DNA of 64,000 nt from Prosapia bicincta (Eukaryota; Arthropoda; Insecta; Hemiptera; Cercopidae): NCBI GenBank assembly GCA_036971475.1, contig JBAIZL010000003.1:104250233-104314232 (forward strand), in the 5' to 3' direction. This document shows, in pieces, positions 23,078 to 33,960 of the stretch. Both the position numbers and the translations under genes were made by a program. The notes beneath the pieces are model-generated. The model was not told the DNA's origin. It ran no database searches and was given only the letters and a program-made list of their open reading frames with translations. The first letter of the stretch is position 1; each line of letters opens with the position of its first letter.

Positions 23078-23490
23078 CACAAAGAATTAGAGCTAGAAGC
23101 CAAAAACAAAATAAACAAAAATAATAAACCAAATCAAATAAATTTAAAAAATATAGGTTTACAAACCAACAACAAAACTACAAATTTAAAACAAAAGAAA
23201 AAAACAACCCAGTTGAATTAGGCAACACAACAACTCAAATGCCAAAAATGGAGGGGTTGATTGCAAGCGGCGAGAGAAAGGGGCCGTTAGCAGTTGTATA
23301 TCCGGAGCAAAAAGACCTGGATATGCAACTTACTCTGTCGAAGACAGAATGGAAAAAGACAAAATTTAAACTAAAACAAAAGAAAAATAACACACAAATA
23401 ATTGACAAAAATGTATGGTTAAAAGCTGGAGAAAACTCCAAAAATACAATACATAAAAATATAAAATACCAAATAAATAATAATGCGAAA

Positions 23491-23580
23491 ATAAAAAAAT
23501 TGAAATAATCTCAATTTATAAAAGATAATTTAAATAAAAATTTTCAAGCCATGAAGATTGATCATTAAGTCTATAATTCT
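23491..23580 (+). repeat. 90-bp direct repeat, right copy
   Basis: Second copy of the 21704-21792 repeat, same strand. After it the sequence is unrelated to what follows the left copy. Confidence 0.95.
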
Positions 23581-24489
23581 AAAATAAATTGTAATTGTAC
23601 AAAAATCATGACTTCGGGAGTGTTTTGTGTGCTACGTAAAAATCAGGTTTCTACAAAATTTTAAATAAACAGTTAAGACATGAAAAAAACGGCAAAATCC
23701 AAGTCAGACAAGCAAATCGAGGGTGGGGGAATAGAGACGATAACTGTCACTGAGCGTTTATGCGCTCTCTCGTAATTAGGCCACTGACCAGGGAATAATG
23801 TAGTATGTCTTAATTTATGTCTAGTGAAAACTAGACATCGAAATATGAAAAATCACGGTTAAATTTTCATTTGTCAAGAAACTGGCTTCGCCGAATTTGT
23901 CCGTTCCTGCTTCCTGGATGAACCAAATTCCAGACGAGAAGAACTACCAGTCTGGAAGCATAAAGTCATCTCCTTGGACCTTGGGATATATCATCGAAAG
24001 TGCGAGAATTGGGCAAGTCATGATTTCTATACAAATTTAGTAATAAAATAAAATTTGATTTTGAAATACGTTCCAAAGATTCAAAGATTGAAATAAATGC
24101 TTTAAATGTGTAATATTATAAATAATGGCTTTATTTCCTTGAAAATTAAATAAAAAATTGGTAATTACAAAATTATTTAGTTATAAAAATGGTTATGCAA
24201 AAATGTTCAAATGTTTGCAAATAGAGAGATAGTAAAGTATATGGAAAAAGATAGAAAGAAGATTAGGCATATTTATAAAATAAATTCATTCATAATATCT
24301 AAAGAAATGCAGTAAAGTTTGTTACAACAGTAGTTAAATAAACTGGGAAAAAATATTTATCAATATTTAATTTGTAGAAAAATATAAATAATTTCTCAAC
24401 CAGAAATTGTTAAACAAGATCAATCACAAATTATTTAGTATTTCTGAATGAGTCATAAAATTTGAAATTTAGTTGTAATTAAAATATTT

Positions 24490-24491
<2 letters not shown>

Positions 24492-24545
<54 letters not shown>
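24492..24545. repeat. (AT)n microsatellite at the edge of an LTR element
   Basis: AT run ending where the LTR-like block begins (TTATAATATAAC). Confidence 0.95.
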
Positions 24546-24551
<6 letters not shown>

Positions 24552-24768
24552 ATAACTTTTGTTATAATTTATTATTTTTTTAATGTTATTTAATTACCTT
24601 ACCTATTGAAGTCACACCTTCAGGTTTATAAAAGAATTAACAATCTTATCAATTTTTTTACCATCACTTGCATTTATTCTCTACACATTATTCCTAATTT
24701 ATATTAATATTGTGCAGTGACAGGCTTGATGTCTTTAACTAAACTACAATAATAAGGTTGACTTCTGA
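24546..24768 (-). repeat. LTR block, 3' copy (R-U5-like part)
   Basis: About 220 bp nearly identical to 26721-26957, same orientation. The similarity stops abruptly at GACTTCTGAG. In the minus-strand element this would be the U5 side of the 3' LTR. The copies differ by a short duplication (CTTATTTCTACA) in the other copy and a few bases. Confidence 0.85.
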
Positions 24769-25478
24769 GCAATTGCGTTTAGCTAAAATACATATTAAAA
24801 TCACTAACAGTTAATTATCATTTTTTAAAATTTTAAAACATGTCATTCAATATGCTGCATAATTAATTATTAAACTGAATAAAATATTTCAATTGTTAAA
24901 TATTATTAATACTAACCAAAACAAAGTGTCGCAAATATAATGTTATAATTATAGATTAAATTTACTCAGTTTTGTGAAATTGTTTTAGTGATTAGATGTT
25001 TTAGTTGACAGTGTCTTACTTAAAACTATTACAAAATAGCTGACAGATGAAGTAACTTAATTGAAAGCCTTACAAGTTTATTAAGAAGTTAAAATTAATA
25101 TGCATACGTTCCTAAATGGTTTATAATTGTAATACTGTTATAACTTCTCAATTAACCTCGATTTTAATTAGTTACAATAAACAAATATAATTATTCTCCC
25201 ATTTATATTAGAAAATGTGTGTAGATCATTTCTCTTATCAAATAGTCCATAATTACAAAATCACAACATACAAATTAACAATATTTCTTTAAATTTAATT
25301 GTGAAAATTTTACAATTCATTTTACTTGTTTAGCTAAATAATAATTTTATCACTGCCTAATTAAATTTCCCCTTTGGGCAGTTTATTAAATTTAAGTTCG
25401 TTATTCGTTGTTTATTATTTTTTCGTAGCACAAATATTATTATTATTATTTATTTCAAGAAGTATTATATGAGTTTGG

Positions 25479-26534
25479 TTATTTACAACAAACGTTCAAC
25501 AAAGGGTCGCACTGTCCTTCCGAGATCATTGTCCTTGAGTCCTGCAGGCGTTTTCCTCGCTCAAATGGGGTATTTTTGTTTCTACAGCAAATTTGACCTG
25601 GCTCTGATGGTTTTTCATTAATTACACTTGACTGGTTTGATTCCTTCACAAAACGATTAATTTCGTACCGTTGTCTAATCCCGTGTCTTTGACTTAATTG
25701 GCCTGGACTATGGTGTGATGTTAACAGAAAGTGTTCCTTTTGTTGAAAGTGAAATTCTGTAACTAGGTTGAAGAATGCACTTTTAGTTTTTATTCCTCTA
25801 GTGATTACAGTTGCTGTAACATTTGGGTCAAAAGGTCGTGCGAATTTCTTAATTATTACTTCCTCTGATATCCCTTGAACATACAATAAATTTTGTTCGG
25901 CGTTCTCTATCATGTTGATAGGTCCCTTTCGAATTTCTACAGATGTCAAATGATTTTTGTTTTGTTTAAGGTGGTAGTCTAATTTTTTTAACTCAAGGTT
26001 GTCAGTAATACATTGTCCCGTGTTAATTTTAAATATTTTTAAATCTTCCGCTTGTTTTTGTTGATGATCTTCGCACATTATTTCCACGTCCGCTAATTTA
26101 GTTTGTGTTGTATCAATTTTATTGTTTAATTCTAAGCTTTCATAATTCAATTGATCCTTGTCCTTAACTAACACATCATTAAATTCTTCTTTAAAGTCTT
26201 CATTGTTCTTAACTAAATTATCATTAATTTCTTCTTTAACTTCTTCATTGATTTTGTTATCTTTATTAATTATTTTTTCTAATTTGTCATTAAATTCATC
26301 TAATTTACTATTTAAAGTTTCCTTTAAATCTTGTGTAGTTTGATCCATTTTTTCATCTAATTTACTATAAGTTTTTTTAAAATCTTGTGTAGTTTTGTCT
26401 AATTTATTCTTCTGCTCTTCGAACTTTGTACTTAAGAATTGCATCAGCTGTACCATATCTATTCCGGTGTTTACACTAGTCCCTACATTGGTCTCTGTCT
26501 CCACACCCAAATTTTTTTCATCTACTTTATTCAT
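25479..26534 (-). CDS. Gag-like protein with long coiled coil
   Basis: 351-codon frame starting at an ATG just downstream of the primer-binding site. Residues about 25-190 are heptad-rich with repeated units (KLDEKMDQTTQDLKET, then KEEFNDVLVKDKDQ), a coiled coil suggesting multimerisation. The C-terminal part is basic and ends near a C..CC cluster (QICCRNKN), which is not a standard zinc knuckle. I recognise no capsid domain in it with certainty. It resembles the N-terminal coiled coil of the gag at 46882-48393 in composition and position, and is called gag for that reason. It could be intact but has no partner enzymes here. Confidence 0.6.
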   Translation of the reverse strand: MNKVDEKNLGVETETNVGTSVNTGIDMVQLMQFLSTKFEEQKNKLDKTTQDFKKTYSKLDEKMDQTTQDLKETLNSKLDEFNDKLEKIINKDNKINEEVKEEINDNLVKNNEDFKEEFNDVLVKDKDQLNYESLELNNKIDTTQTKLADVEIMCEDHQQKQAEDLKIFKINTGQCITDNLELKKLDYHLKQNKNHLTSVEIRKGPINMIENAEQNLLYVQGISEEVIIKKFARPFDPNVTATVITRGIKTKSAFFNLVTEFHFQQKEHFLLTSHHSPGQLSQRHGIRQRYEINRFVKESNQSSVINEKPSEPGQICCRNKNTPFERGKRLQDSRTMISEGQCDPLLNVCCK

Positions 26535-26702
26535 GATTTAAAGTCTCTTCCCTAATAATGTTCACTATAGTCTTAATAATGTTCACAGTTTTTTATTAAA
26601 TTTCCTTAATTAACACACATACTTAAGCCAACAGATTCATAAATTTGTTAATAATTTATGATTTACTTTATTTATTTATATTCACCATTTCTATTTAACT
26701 TT

Positions 26703-26720
26703 GCCCCACGTTGGGCGCCA
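26703..26720 (-). promoter_or_regulatory. Primer-binding site complementary to a lysine tRNA
   Basis: The minus strand reads TGGCGCCCAACGTGGGGC directly after the LTR block, complementary to the 3' end of animal tRNA-Lys (CUU type, ending in GGGCGCCA). It marks the start of minus-strand DNA synthesis and fixes the element's orientation. Confidence 0.82.
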
Positions 26721-26957
26721 AATTATAATATAACTTTTGTTATAATTTAATTATTTTTTAATGTTATTTAATTACCTTACCTATTGAAGTCACACCTTCA
26801 GGTTTATAAAAGAATTAACAATCTTATCAATTTTTTTACCATCACTTGCATTTATTCTCTACACTTATTTCTACACATTATTCCTAATTTATATTAATAT
26901 TGTGCAGTGACAGGCTTGATGTCTTTAACTAAACTACAATAATAAAGGTTGACTTCT
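26721..26957 (-). repeat. LTR block, 5' copy (R-U5-like part)
   Basis: Counterpart of 24546-24768, next to the primer-binding site. Sequence beyond 26957 (to about 27715) should be U3 of the 5' LTR, but it does not match the region beyond 24768. Confidence 0.85.
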
Positions 26958-27715
26958 GAGGTTTTAGATTCAATTAGAATAACAAAAAACAGTATTAAAA
27001 TTATATTCTTGCTCTCGTGCTCTATTATGGGAACTTTGCTTTAAATTAGAAATGGTGCTAGAATTATATTTATACATTTTGATGAAGTTAAAATTTGTTT
27101 TAGACTAAAGATAGATGTCTGTTGGCTACACTTATATTTTATATATACTTATAGTTCAGAAGAGTCCCTGGAATCCTGGCTTGTTCACTTCCGCGCTAAC
27201 ACTTGATAAAAAAACTTACTTTATATTTCAAAAACTTTTACGTCGCACTTCACTAAAATTTACTTATAAAAAAAAAATTCTACTTAAATTAACAAAATTC
27301 TTCCTTTACAACACTTTCATCCTTGTCCCCACCAACCTGCCTGCCTTTCTCCGAGACTCTCTTTTAACTTCCTTTAAACTCCCGATCATTTAGTTTTTAT
27401 GAAATCTAATCTCTCCCACTACCACCAATACGTTCTTTCCAGTTTCCCACAGTTCTTAATTTAGCTAAACCCAACAGTACATGGTTAATTCCCCAGGCTA
27501 TATCGGCCGCTGGATTTCCCGTCTTAACAACTATGGACCCTGGTCTATTGTCTATTTGCTGGACTCCACGTATAGCATTCTTGGAAAGGATAACGACATG
27601 GTACCTGCTTTCTCTGCCTAGAAAACTATTTGTGTCTTTCTTTGCTAAATCCTACTGATGATTTATTTTAGCTACTAACTTAATTCAATCTAAAGCCTCG
27701 TACTTTATGTTATAA

Positions 27716-29284
27716 TATATATATATAAATTCATAAGCTTGTAAATCAATGATTTCTGTGGCAGTAGAATTAGTAACAAATTTCGTTTAAATAATACAAT
27801 ATGTAAATTTATTGAATGTCATTTAACTGCTAGCACAAAATAAGATCATAAATTAAATTTGAAATTTATAATAATTGAAATAAACTTAGCCAACCTCCCT
27901 GCAATAAATATCATAGTAATTTTAGTTTATTTAAGGAAAATTTAATTTATGTTTTGATAGCTAAGGACTTTAAGATAATACCAATTGAAAGTATATATTC
28001 AATTTATTTCAGTTACAAATTTCTTTATTATTAAATTCAGTTTCCAACAACAGCCAAAAAAGTAATTTTTATTGAATTAATCCTGTGTACAAAAATAATA
28101 AATTTAATTATTTCCCAACTAGTAAATTATAATAGTAAATTAATAAAATCAATACAATTAGTAAAATCCAGCCTATTAGAGTCAGTCATATTTATTTAAT
28201 AATAAATAGCTAGAAACCAATGTGCAACCTAAAGATAATCGAGCAACCCATCCAGAGAAATTAATTAAATAAAATTATAAATTAGGAGCTAGCTTAAGGA
28301 CTAGTTGGTTTTGCTTTAAAGCCCAGAAGTTGATACTCACTGGCAGGTTTTACCATATGAAACACAGGACCTCTTTTAGGAGGATATGGTAAGACTCTAT
28401 CTTGCACGGACTTCACTAAAGCAGGAGCATGGTGGAGAGATGTCTTCAAGGCATGGTAAGGCAAATTTATGATGTGATAAATTTTATGTGTTTCAGCTGA
28501 CATAAATTAGACCATATGACAGATCACTGACCTTACCATGACTTTAAATACACTTTATAGACAACGTTCCCAGGGTATACTTATTAGATGGGATTTTAAT
28601 ACTTGCTCATGTAACTAGGTGGTAGACAACTTTCGACAGGTTGAAGGTTGGCGGGGTGATGCACCGTATCGCCATATCTGCAACGGTGCAGTACACATAG
28701 GCCGGGGTAGAATACCTGCATAGAATATGAAACTCAATGCCCTACCACTCCCTGCTTTTACATGGTAATACCAGCCCAATTTAGAAAGTCGGGTTTTGCT
28801 GCCCTACTCTGTCCTTAAACTGAATCCAGATGGCTTTAAGAGTTTGGTCTGGAAGAACTCTTATAATCTTGGGATTTTATAGATCATGATGCTATTTATT
28901 ACTATTATTCTAAGTCATCTTTATCTGGCATTTCTAGCTTTGGCATTGTACGTCAAAGTTTCATTCTGGCTTTTATAACCTCATAAAATTTAGGAGAGTT
29001 CTATTTATTGAGAAATTTATTCAGATTATTGGAATGTTATTCTGTTATTGCGATCTATGACTAATCCTCATTACCTGTATGTGAGGTTATCCATCAGATA
29101 TCCAGCAGTATGTAACAGACTATATTTATGGTCTTTATTAAATAAACTAAAGTTAATGTCAGTGTAATGATACACTATGTACAGAGTTAAATTTATTTAG
29201 AAAAAAATGGCATTCCATGTTAATAGATATGTTTTTTGAAAAAAAAATTATAAATTGTGTAAATAATAGAATTATTTCTTTCAG
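27716..29284. other. Unassigned intronic DNA
   Basis: Begins with a short AT run. A moderately GC-rich stretch at 28290-28850 may be an unidentified old repeat, but no protein motif was recognised in it. The rest is AT-rich up to the next exon. Confidence 0.4.
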
Positions 29285-29442
29285 GGTGCTTGGAAAATTT
29301 ACGTTGAGCAAAATAATTATATATCAGAAGCAAAAATCTTCAATGTACTAGAATATGTTGCTCCAAAATTTGAGATAATAATTGTTCCTCCTTCCAGAAT
29401 CTCAGCTGACACAAAAGTGATTTCATGGGGAATTTGTGCCAA
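29285..29442 (+). CDS. CD109/alpha-2-macroglobulin-like gene, internal exon (MG2 end, MG3 start)
   Basis: 158-nt exon between TTTCAG and CCAA|GTAAGT, phase 0 in and two bases of a split codon out. It reads GAWKIYVEQNNYISEAKIF, then NVLEYVAPKFEIIIVPPSRI. This is the strongly conserved MG2/MG3 junction of the family (G.W.I.V......F.V.EYVLPKFEV). The split codon is completed by the first base of the exon at 34737 (AA|G, lysine). Confidence 0.92.
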
Positions 29443-30489
29443 GTAAGTTTAAACACCATTTTTTTAAATTAAAATTAATGACATATTGTCCCGACAAAAT
29501 AGTTCTAGATAAGTATAAGAGTAAAGATGGTTGTTTTGTTTCCAGAATTAACAAAGTAGTCCAGTTTACTATCAAGTAGTAAACCTAAATAAATTCATTA
29601 AAGAATGAAATATTTGTATGCTATAATTGGTATGGCAGATACTCTAATTTCCAACATTAGCTGTAATTTTGCAGTAAAAATAGAAGAGTACGGTTAAATA
29701 TGGCAAGCATAATACCTCTACACAGACATCTACATCTAGCATTTAATAATAACTTTTTATTGTTAGAGCTGTTACTTTTTACAATAAATTTAATAATGTT
29801 TTTTTATACATGCTCCGAACTAGTGTCACAAAATATGTATACTGATGTAATTATTTTTGTTCCTTTTTTATTTCAGCATGGATTAGTCACTCTAGAAACA
29901 AAGAGTTCTAGATTTTTGTAAATTTTCAGAATAGTAACACAATATTTAAAACCTTCAGTGAATTTAAAGTTTTAATTTAGTCACTTTAAATTTACTGACA
30001 CTACACAAATTTTCAGCTTCTTATTATTAAATATAATTTGTAAAATAATGGAATGTTTTTGAACTCAGATAAATATTTATTATTTCCTTTTTTCATTATA
30101 TTTATTGTTATTTTTGAAGAGATAACTTCTTTACATGAAGTGAACAAAACTTGAGATTAAACCAGTGCTTTTGTGTCACGCTATTTCTGAAATGCATACC
30201 TTACAGTGTATATTACTGTCAGGTTATGAAACTTATGATTTCATGTAACAGCTGATTTTGTGTTAAAGGTTATGTTGTAGGACAAATGTTTTACACCTAG
30301 GTTATTATTAAATAGTTTTAATAAGTTATTAAATATATTAATTTATTTAAATTTTAATAAATCTCAATACAAATAATTTCATATTACAATAATAATAGTT
30401 ATGTATTTTTAATCAAATTTTTGTTAGGCCATCTTATAATTTTTAAAGAAGTGATTTGAATTGAATTTGTTAAAAAATTTGTATTTGGT
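29443..30489. other. Unassigned intronic DNA
   Basis: AT-rich intron sequence with no recognised repeat or exon. Confidence 0.4.
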
Positions 30490-31386
30490 AAACATCTAAT
30501 AAATTAAAGTTGCTTGATGTAATCATCTTGAATTCACTGATTAAACTATAATTAAAAGGTACTTCACTAAGTGAACACGTAATTGTTAACTTGCTAAAGC
30601 ATTTCAAAACATTTGTTTCCTTTTACAAAGCTAACCCTCTACTGGTGCCATCGTGTTAGGTACAAAGGCTGTAATGGGATGAATTTATGACTGTGGAAGG
30701 GTTGGGTTATTTTGGTTGTGTGTCATGTAATGGAAAAGGCTGTTGGCTTCAAAATGTGTGTGATCATGCAATATGTTTTCTTTATCTGTTGCGTAGTGCT
30801 TGTGTATCTCGTATTTTTCTAAAGTTGTTTTTTACTTAGTTTTAATATGTGGAGAAATTTTAAATTAGTATGTATGTCCGTGTGTTTGTGTATGTTGCGT
30901 GTTTTTCAGGTGTTTTGCGTAGCTGGATTTTGAGTTTGTTTGGTTTCTTTGGGTAATGTGTTCTTTGAAGCCATTATAGAATGATCTACCGGTTTGGCTG
31001 ATGTAATAGCTGGGACAATCGTTACAAGTTAATTTGTAAACACTGAATAGTTTGTATTTGTCTGTTTGTTTTTAAAAAGGTTGTATGTGTTGTCTTAAAG
31101 CGTTTGTTGTTTTTTAAGATATTTGGTAATGAAGTTTTTTGAATGTCGAGGCTATTTTGTATGTGTTTTTATTGTGGTAGGTGAGAGTTATGTATTTGTT
31201 GTTTTTTGTGTGGTTTGTCTATGTGGCCGTTTGATGATGTTTATGTTTAATACTCCTGAGTATGTCGTCTATGAGTGTATGTTGGTAGCCGTTTTGTTGA
31301 GCGATGTATTTTATTCTATTGAGTTCTTCATCATAGTCTTTCTGTAGCATGGATATATTGATTATGTTTATATTTAATATTCCTGA

Positions 31387-31400
<14 letters not shown>
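30490..31400 (-). pseudogene. Penelope-like element, family D: GIY-YIG endonuclease and 3' end
   Basis: The minus strand gives VYKLTCNDCPSYY, QTGRSFYNGFKEHI and AKHLKNTQH, a GIY-YIG-type endonuclease core (31050-30900), then a tail with HFEANSLFHYMTHN. It ends in the family D terminus with the fold at about 30596-30645 and the end sequence near GAATTCACTGATT. Upstream (31340-31100), frames match the RT-endonuclease linker also found at 33431-33180. Stops and frame changes are frequent. Confidence 0.82.

Positions 31401-31418
<18 letters not shown>
31388..31418. repeat. (AT)n microsatellite
   Basis: Short AT run joining the Penelope piece to the palindrome. Confidence 0.95.
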
Positions 31419-31421
<3 letters not shown>

Positions 31422-31670
31422 GTTGATATATTACTATTGTAAATACTTTTATCCACCACTAAGTGCAATAATTTTACCTTGTTATGATGAGGCACCTTTC
31501 GGTTACTTGACCATTGTCGTATCACTGATATTTTTCTATAATTACTGATAGAAAAATATCAGTGATACGACAATGGTCAAGTGACCGAAAGGTGCCTCAT
31601 CACAACAAGGTAAAATTATTGCACTTAGTGGTGGATAAAAGTATTTACAATAGTAATATATCAACTTCAT
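31417..31670. repeat. Palindrome with 123-bp arms (two family C Penelope ends)
   Basis: Arms 31417-31539 and 31548-31670 are reverse complements with only about two mismatches, separated by an 8-base loop (AATTACTG). Each arm contains the family C hammerhead-like fold (+ copy at 31562-31603). No coding sequence is inside. The near identity of the arms implies recent origin or gene conversion between them. Confidence 0.95.
31562..31603 (+). ncRNA. Hammerhead-like fold (family C), core ACGACAA
   Basis: Helix I GTGAT/ATCAC, helix II GGTC/GACC, GAA at 31587-31589, palindromic helix III AGGTGCCT (31590-31597) and C17 at 31598. Core positions 3, 4 and 8 differ from CUGANGA (A, C, A). All helices are perfect while the core is altered. 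Confidence 0.5.
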
Positions 31671-31709
31671 AAAGTCAGTGCAATGGAAAAATAATGGACA
31701 ACATAAAAT

Positions 31710-31712
<3 letters not shown>

Positions 31713-31757
<45 letters not shown>
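31713..31757. repeat. (AT)n microsatellite
   Basis: AT run directly before the LTR-like block. Confidence 0.95.
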
Positions 31758-31760
<3 letters not shown>

Positions 31761-33140
31761 AATAGATTCTTTTTTTATATTTATATTATGAATGAATTCA
31801 TTAAAATGTTTTCTTTAATAATAATTTCAATCAAGGTAGGTTAGTAACTTTTCTAATTTATTTTAAGATAAATTTTCTAGAGCTTTCTTTTTTTATAACA
31901 AGTTTAATGTATCATTTAAAACACTTTTTTAACAATTGTAAGTTCTATTAATAAATTACAATTTTTTTCTTTTTTAAAGTTTTACAAATTTACTATTAGT
32001 TTCCTCTATTATTATAAGTCTTATTATTTTAAATTGTATTTCTCTTTTGGGCAGCAACATTTTTTATTTAATTTAGCCTAAATTGATTTTAATTTTGGTT
32101 TAGCACAAGCTCTCTTAATCTCGGGTTATCTGGTGGGTTTTAAATTTTGAATAATGAAATCTCTTTTGGCACTCTAAAATACAAGAACAAAAAAAATCTA
32201 ATCTATAAATGTTATAATCTATGTTACAAATTAATTTATTTCTAAGTAAAATTGTTCCTTAATATTCTCTCTAAATGTTTTCTTTTATAGTTTAATTTTA
32301 TAATAAATTCTCTGGTTTCTTTTCTTTTATAAATGTCTGATTGCAAAATTTCAAAATGTAGTAATGGATCTAGCCTGGATACTTAAGTGTTTTAGATTGC
32401 AGATTCCACTTTTCAGCCTTTATCAAAATATTTAATAAGATCTTTTTTAAATAAATAGTTTTAATTAATTTTCTTGAAAGTATTTTGTAGTGTTAATTGA
32501 ATTCGAGACTAACACTCCCGCACTAAGTTTGAATTCTTCAAATTTTGTTGGCCAATTCTGAAACACGTCTGTCTTGCTTGAGTAGGTGTGAAGAACTGAA
32601 GCCACGCTAGCTAAGCATTTCAAAATGGCTAAAACAAACTATTTCCCTTTTTTAATTATTGTTACCGGCTTTACGGATGCTGTATTCACTGCCTTTTGTA
32701 CATTTCATGTTCTTAATAACTAGATTTTACTTTCTTTGCAGGTAACTGCATTTAAATATTATATCTCCCGACGAAGTTTAAATTATCAGCCGTTCTGTTC
32801 ACAATGCGCGCGTACTTAGTACGCCAACCCGTTTTGGTCAACTTGTGTGCAATCTTAAAATGGTTTCACTTTTCTTAACACTTAAAGGCTTTTACTTTTA
32901 TTTACATTGTTTTAGTGTTTTTTTTAAACTGTTACACATTAAATTGTTTCTATTATATTGCTTGTTTTACAGTGGTTATTGTTCTAAACTTGTGATTAAA
33001 TATTACGATTTTGCCAATTTAGGTTATGTTTACATTTTTCTCTTTTTTCATAATTGGTTTTTTTACGGTTTGAATTTACTTACAATATTTATAATATATT
33101 ATACATAGTGCCTTTCTTACTTGCTATTCCAAAATGTTAC
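31758..33140. mobile_element. LTR-like insertion inside the Penelope cluster (possible solo LTR)
   Basis: About 1.4 kb between (AT)n on the left and TATATATA on the right, beginning TTGTAATAG and ending near ATGTTAC. It separates two parts of a Penelope cluster that otherwise share the same linker region (31100-31380 and 33180-33431). It carries no ORF with motifs. A purine tract (CCCAAAAGAGAAAT read on minus, near 32050) resembles a polypurine tract. The assignment rests on position and flanks only; it could also be a different kind of insertion. Confidence 0.35.
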
Positions 33141-33144
33141 TATA

Positions 33145-33431
33145 TATATAAAACAATGTAATATATATAGATATAATTGAATAGTATTGGGTTTGTTATT
33201 TAAAATATTATTTCTGAGTATGTTGTCTATGAGTGTATGTTGGTAGCCGTTTTGTTGAGCATTGTATTTTATTGTATTGAGTTCTTCGTCGTAGTCTTTC
33301 TGTAGCATAGGTATATTGATTAGGCAGTATAACATATGATTAAATGAAGCGTGTTTGTGTTGTCTGGGGTGATCAGATGTATTATGTTTGACAGGATTTT
33401 GCAAAACAATAAACATTTTAAGACAACACAT
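33145..33431 (-). pseudogene. Penelope-like linker fragment, minus strand
   Basis: The frame reads INIPMLQKDYDEELNTIKY and AQQNGYQHTLIDNIL, the conserved block between RT and endonuclease in Penelope elements, in the same orientation as the 30490-31400 piece. At about 33431 the orientation switches to plus. Confidence 0.8.
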
Positions 33432-33960
33432 AAAACTGTTTCAAAAACAAACAGACTAATAAAAACTATCTGGTATTTACAAATTAACATGTAACGATTG
33501 TCACAACTATTACATCGGCCAAACCGGTAGGTCATTCTATAAGGGCTTCAAAGAACACATTACCCAAAGAAACCAAACAAACCCAAAATCCAGCTACGCA
33601 AAACACCTAAGAAACACGCAACACAAACACACAGACATACATACTAATTTAAACGTTCTTCACGTTAAAACATGTTAAAAAACTAACAACTTTAGAAAAA
33701 TATGAGATATACAAACACTATGCAACAGATAAAGAAAACATATTAAATGATCACACACATTTTGAAGCCAACAGCCTTTTCCATTACATGACACACAACT
33801 AAAATAACCCACCCCTTCCACAGTCATAAATCCATTTCGTTATAGCCTTTGTACCTAACACGATGCCACCAGTAGAGGGTTAGCTTCGTAAAAGGAACGA
33901 ATGTTTTGAAACGCGTCAGCAAGTAAGCCATTATGTATTTACTTAGTTTAGTATCTTTTT
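33432..33960 (+). pseudogene. Penelope-like element, family D: GIY-YIG and 3' end, plus strand
   Basis: The + strand reads YYIGQTGRSFYKGFKEHITQ, then AKHLRNTQHKHTD, the GIY-YIG endonuclease, then a decayed tail and the family D terminus with a hammerhead-like fold at about 33891-33922 (GAAACGCGTC, core region TCGTAAA). It is a near copy of the minus-strand piece at 30.5-31.1 kb, making a head-to-head pair around the cluster. Confidence 0.84.

Larger units (their letters stand above)
24546..27715 (-). mobile_element. Gag-only LTR retrotransposon, minus strand
   Basis: Minus-strand order: LTR-like block (26957-26721 at its U5 end), primer-binding site (26720-26703), a gag-like ORF (26534-25479), a polypurine tract (AAAGGGGAAATTT, near 25375-25363), then the second LTR-like block ending at 24546. 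(AT)n lies immediately outside both ends (24492-24545; 27716 onward), suggesting insertion into an AT microsatellite. There is no protease, RT or integrase, so it fits a non-autonomous gag-only element. The 27715 boundary is inferred from the AT flank and is uncertain. The U3 parts of the two LTRs are not alike (see findings). Confidence 0.65.

Noticed and set aside
26158..26343. 61-codon plus-strand ORF
   Set aside because: Antisense shadow of the minus-strand gag coiled coil.
28290..28850. GC-richer block as a coding exon or RNA gene
   Set aside because: No splice-framed homology or RNA structure was recognised; probably an old repeat but not supportable.
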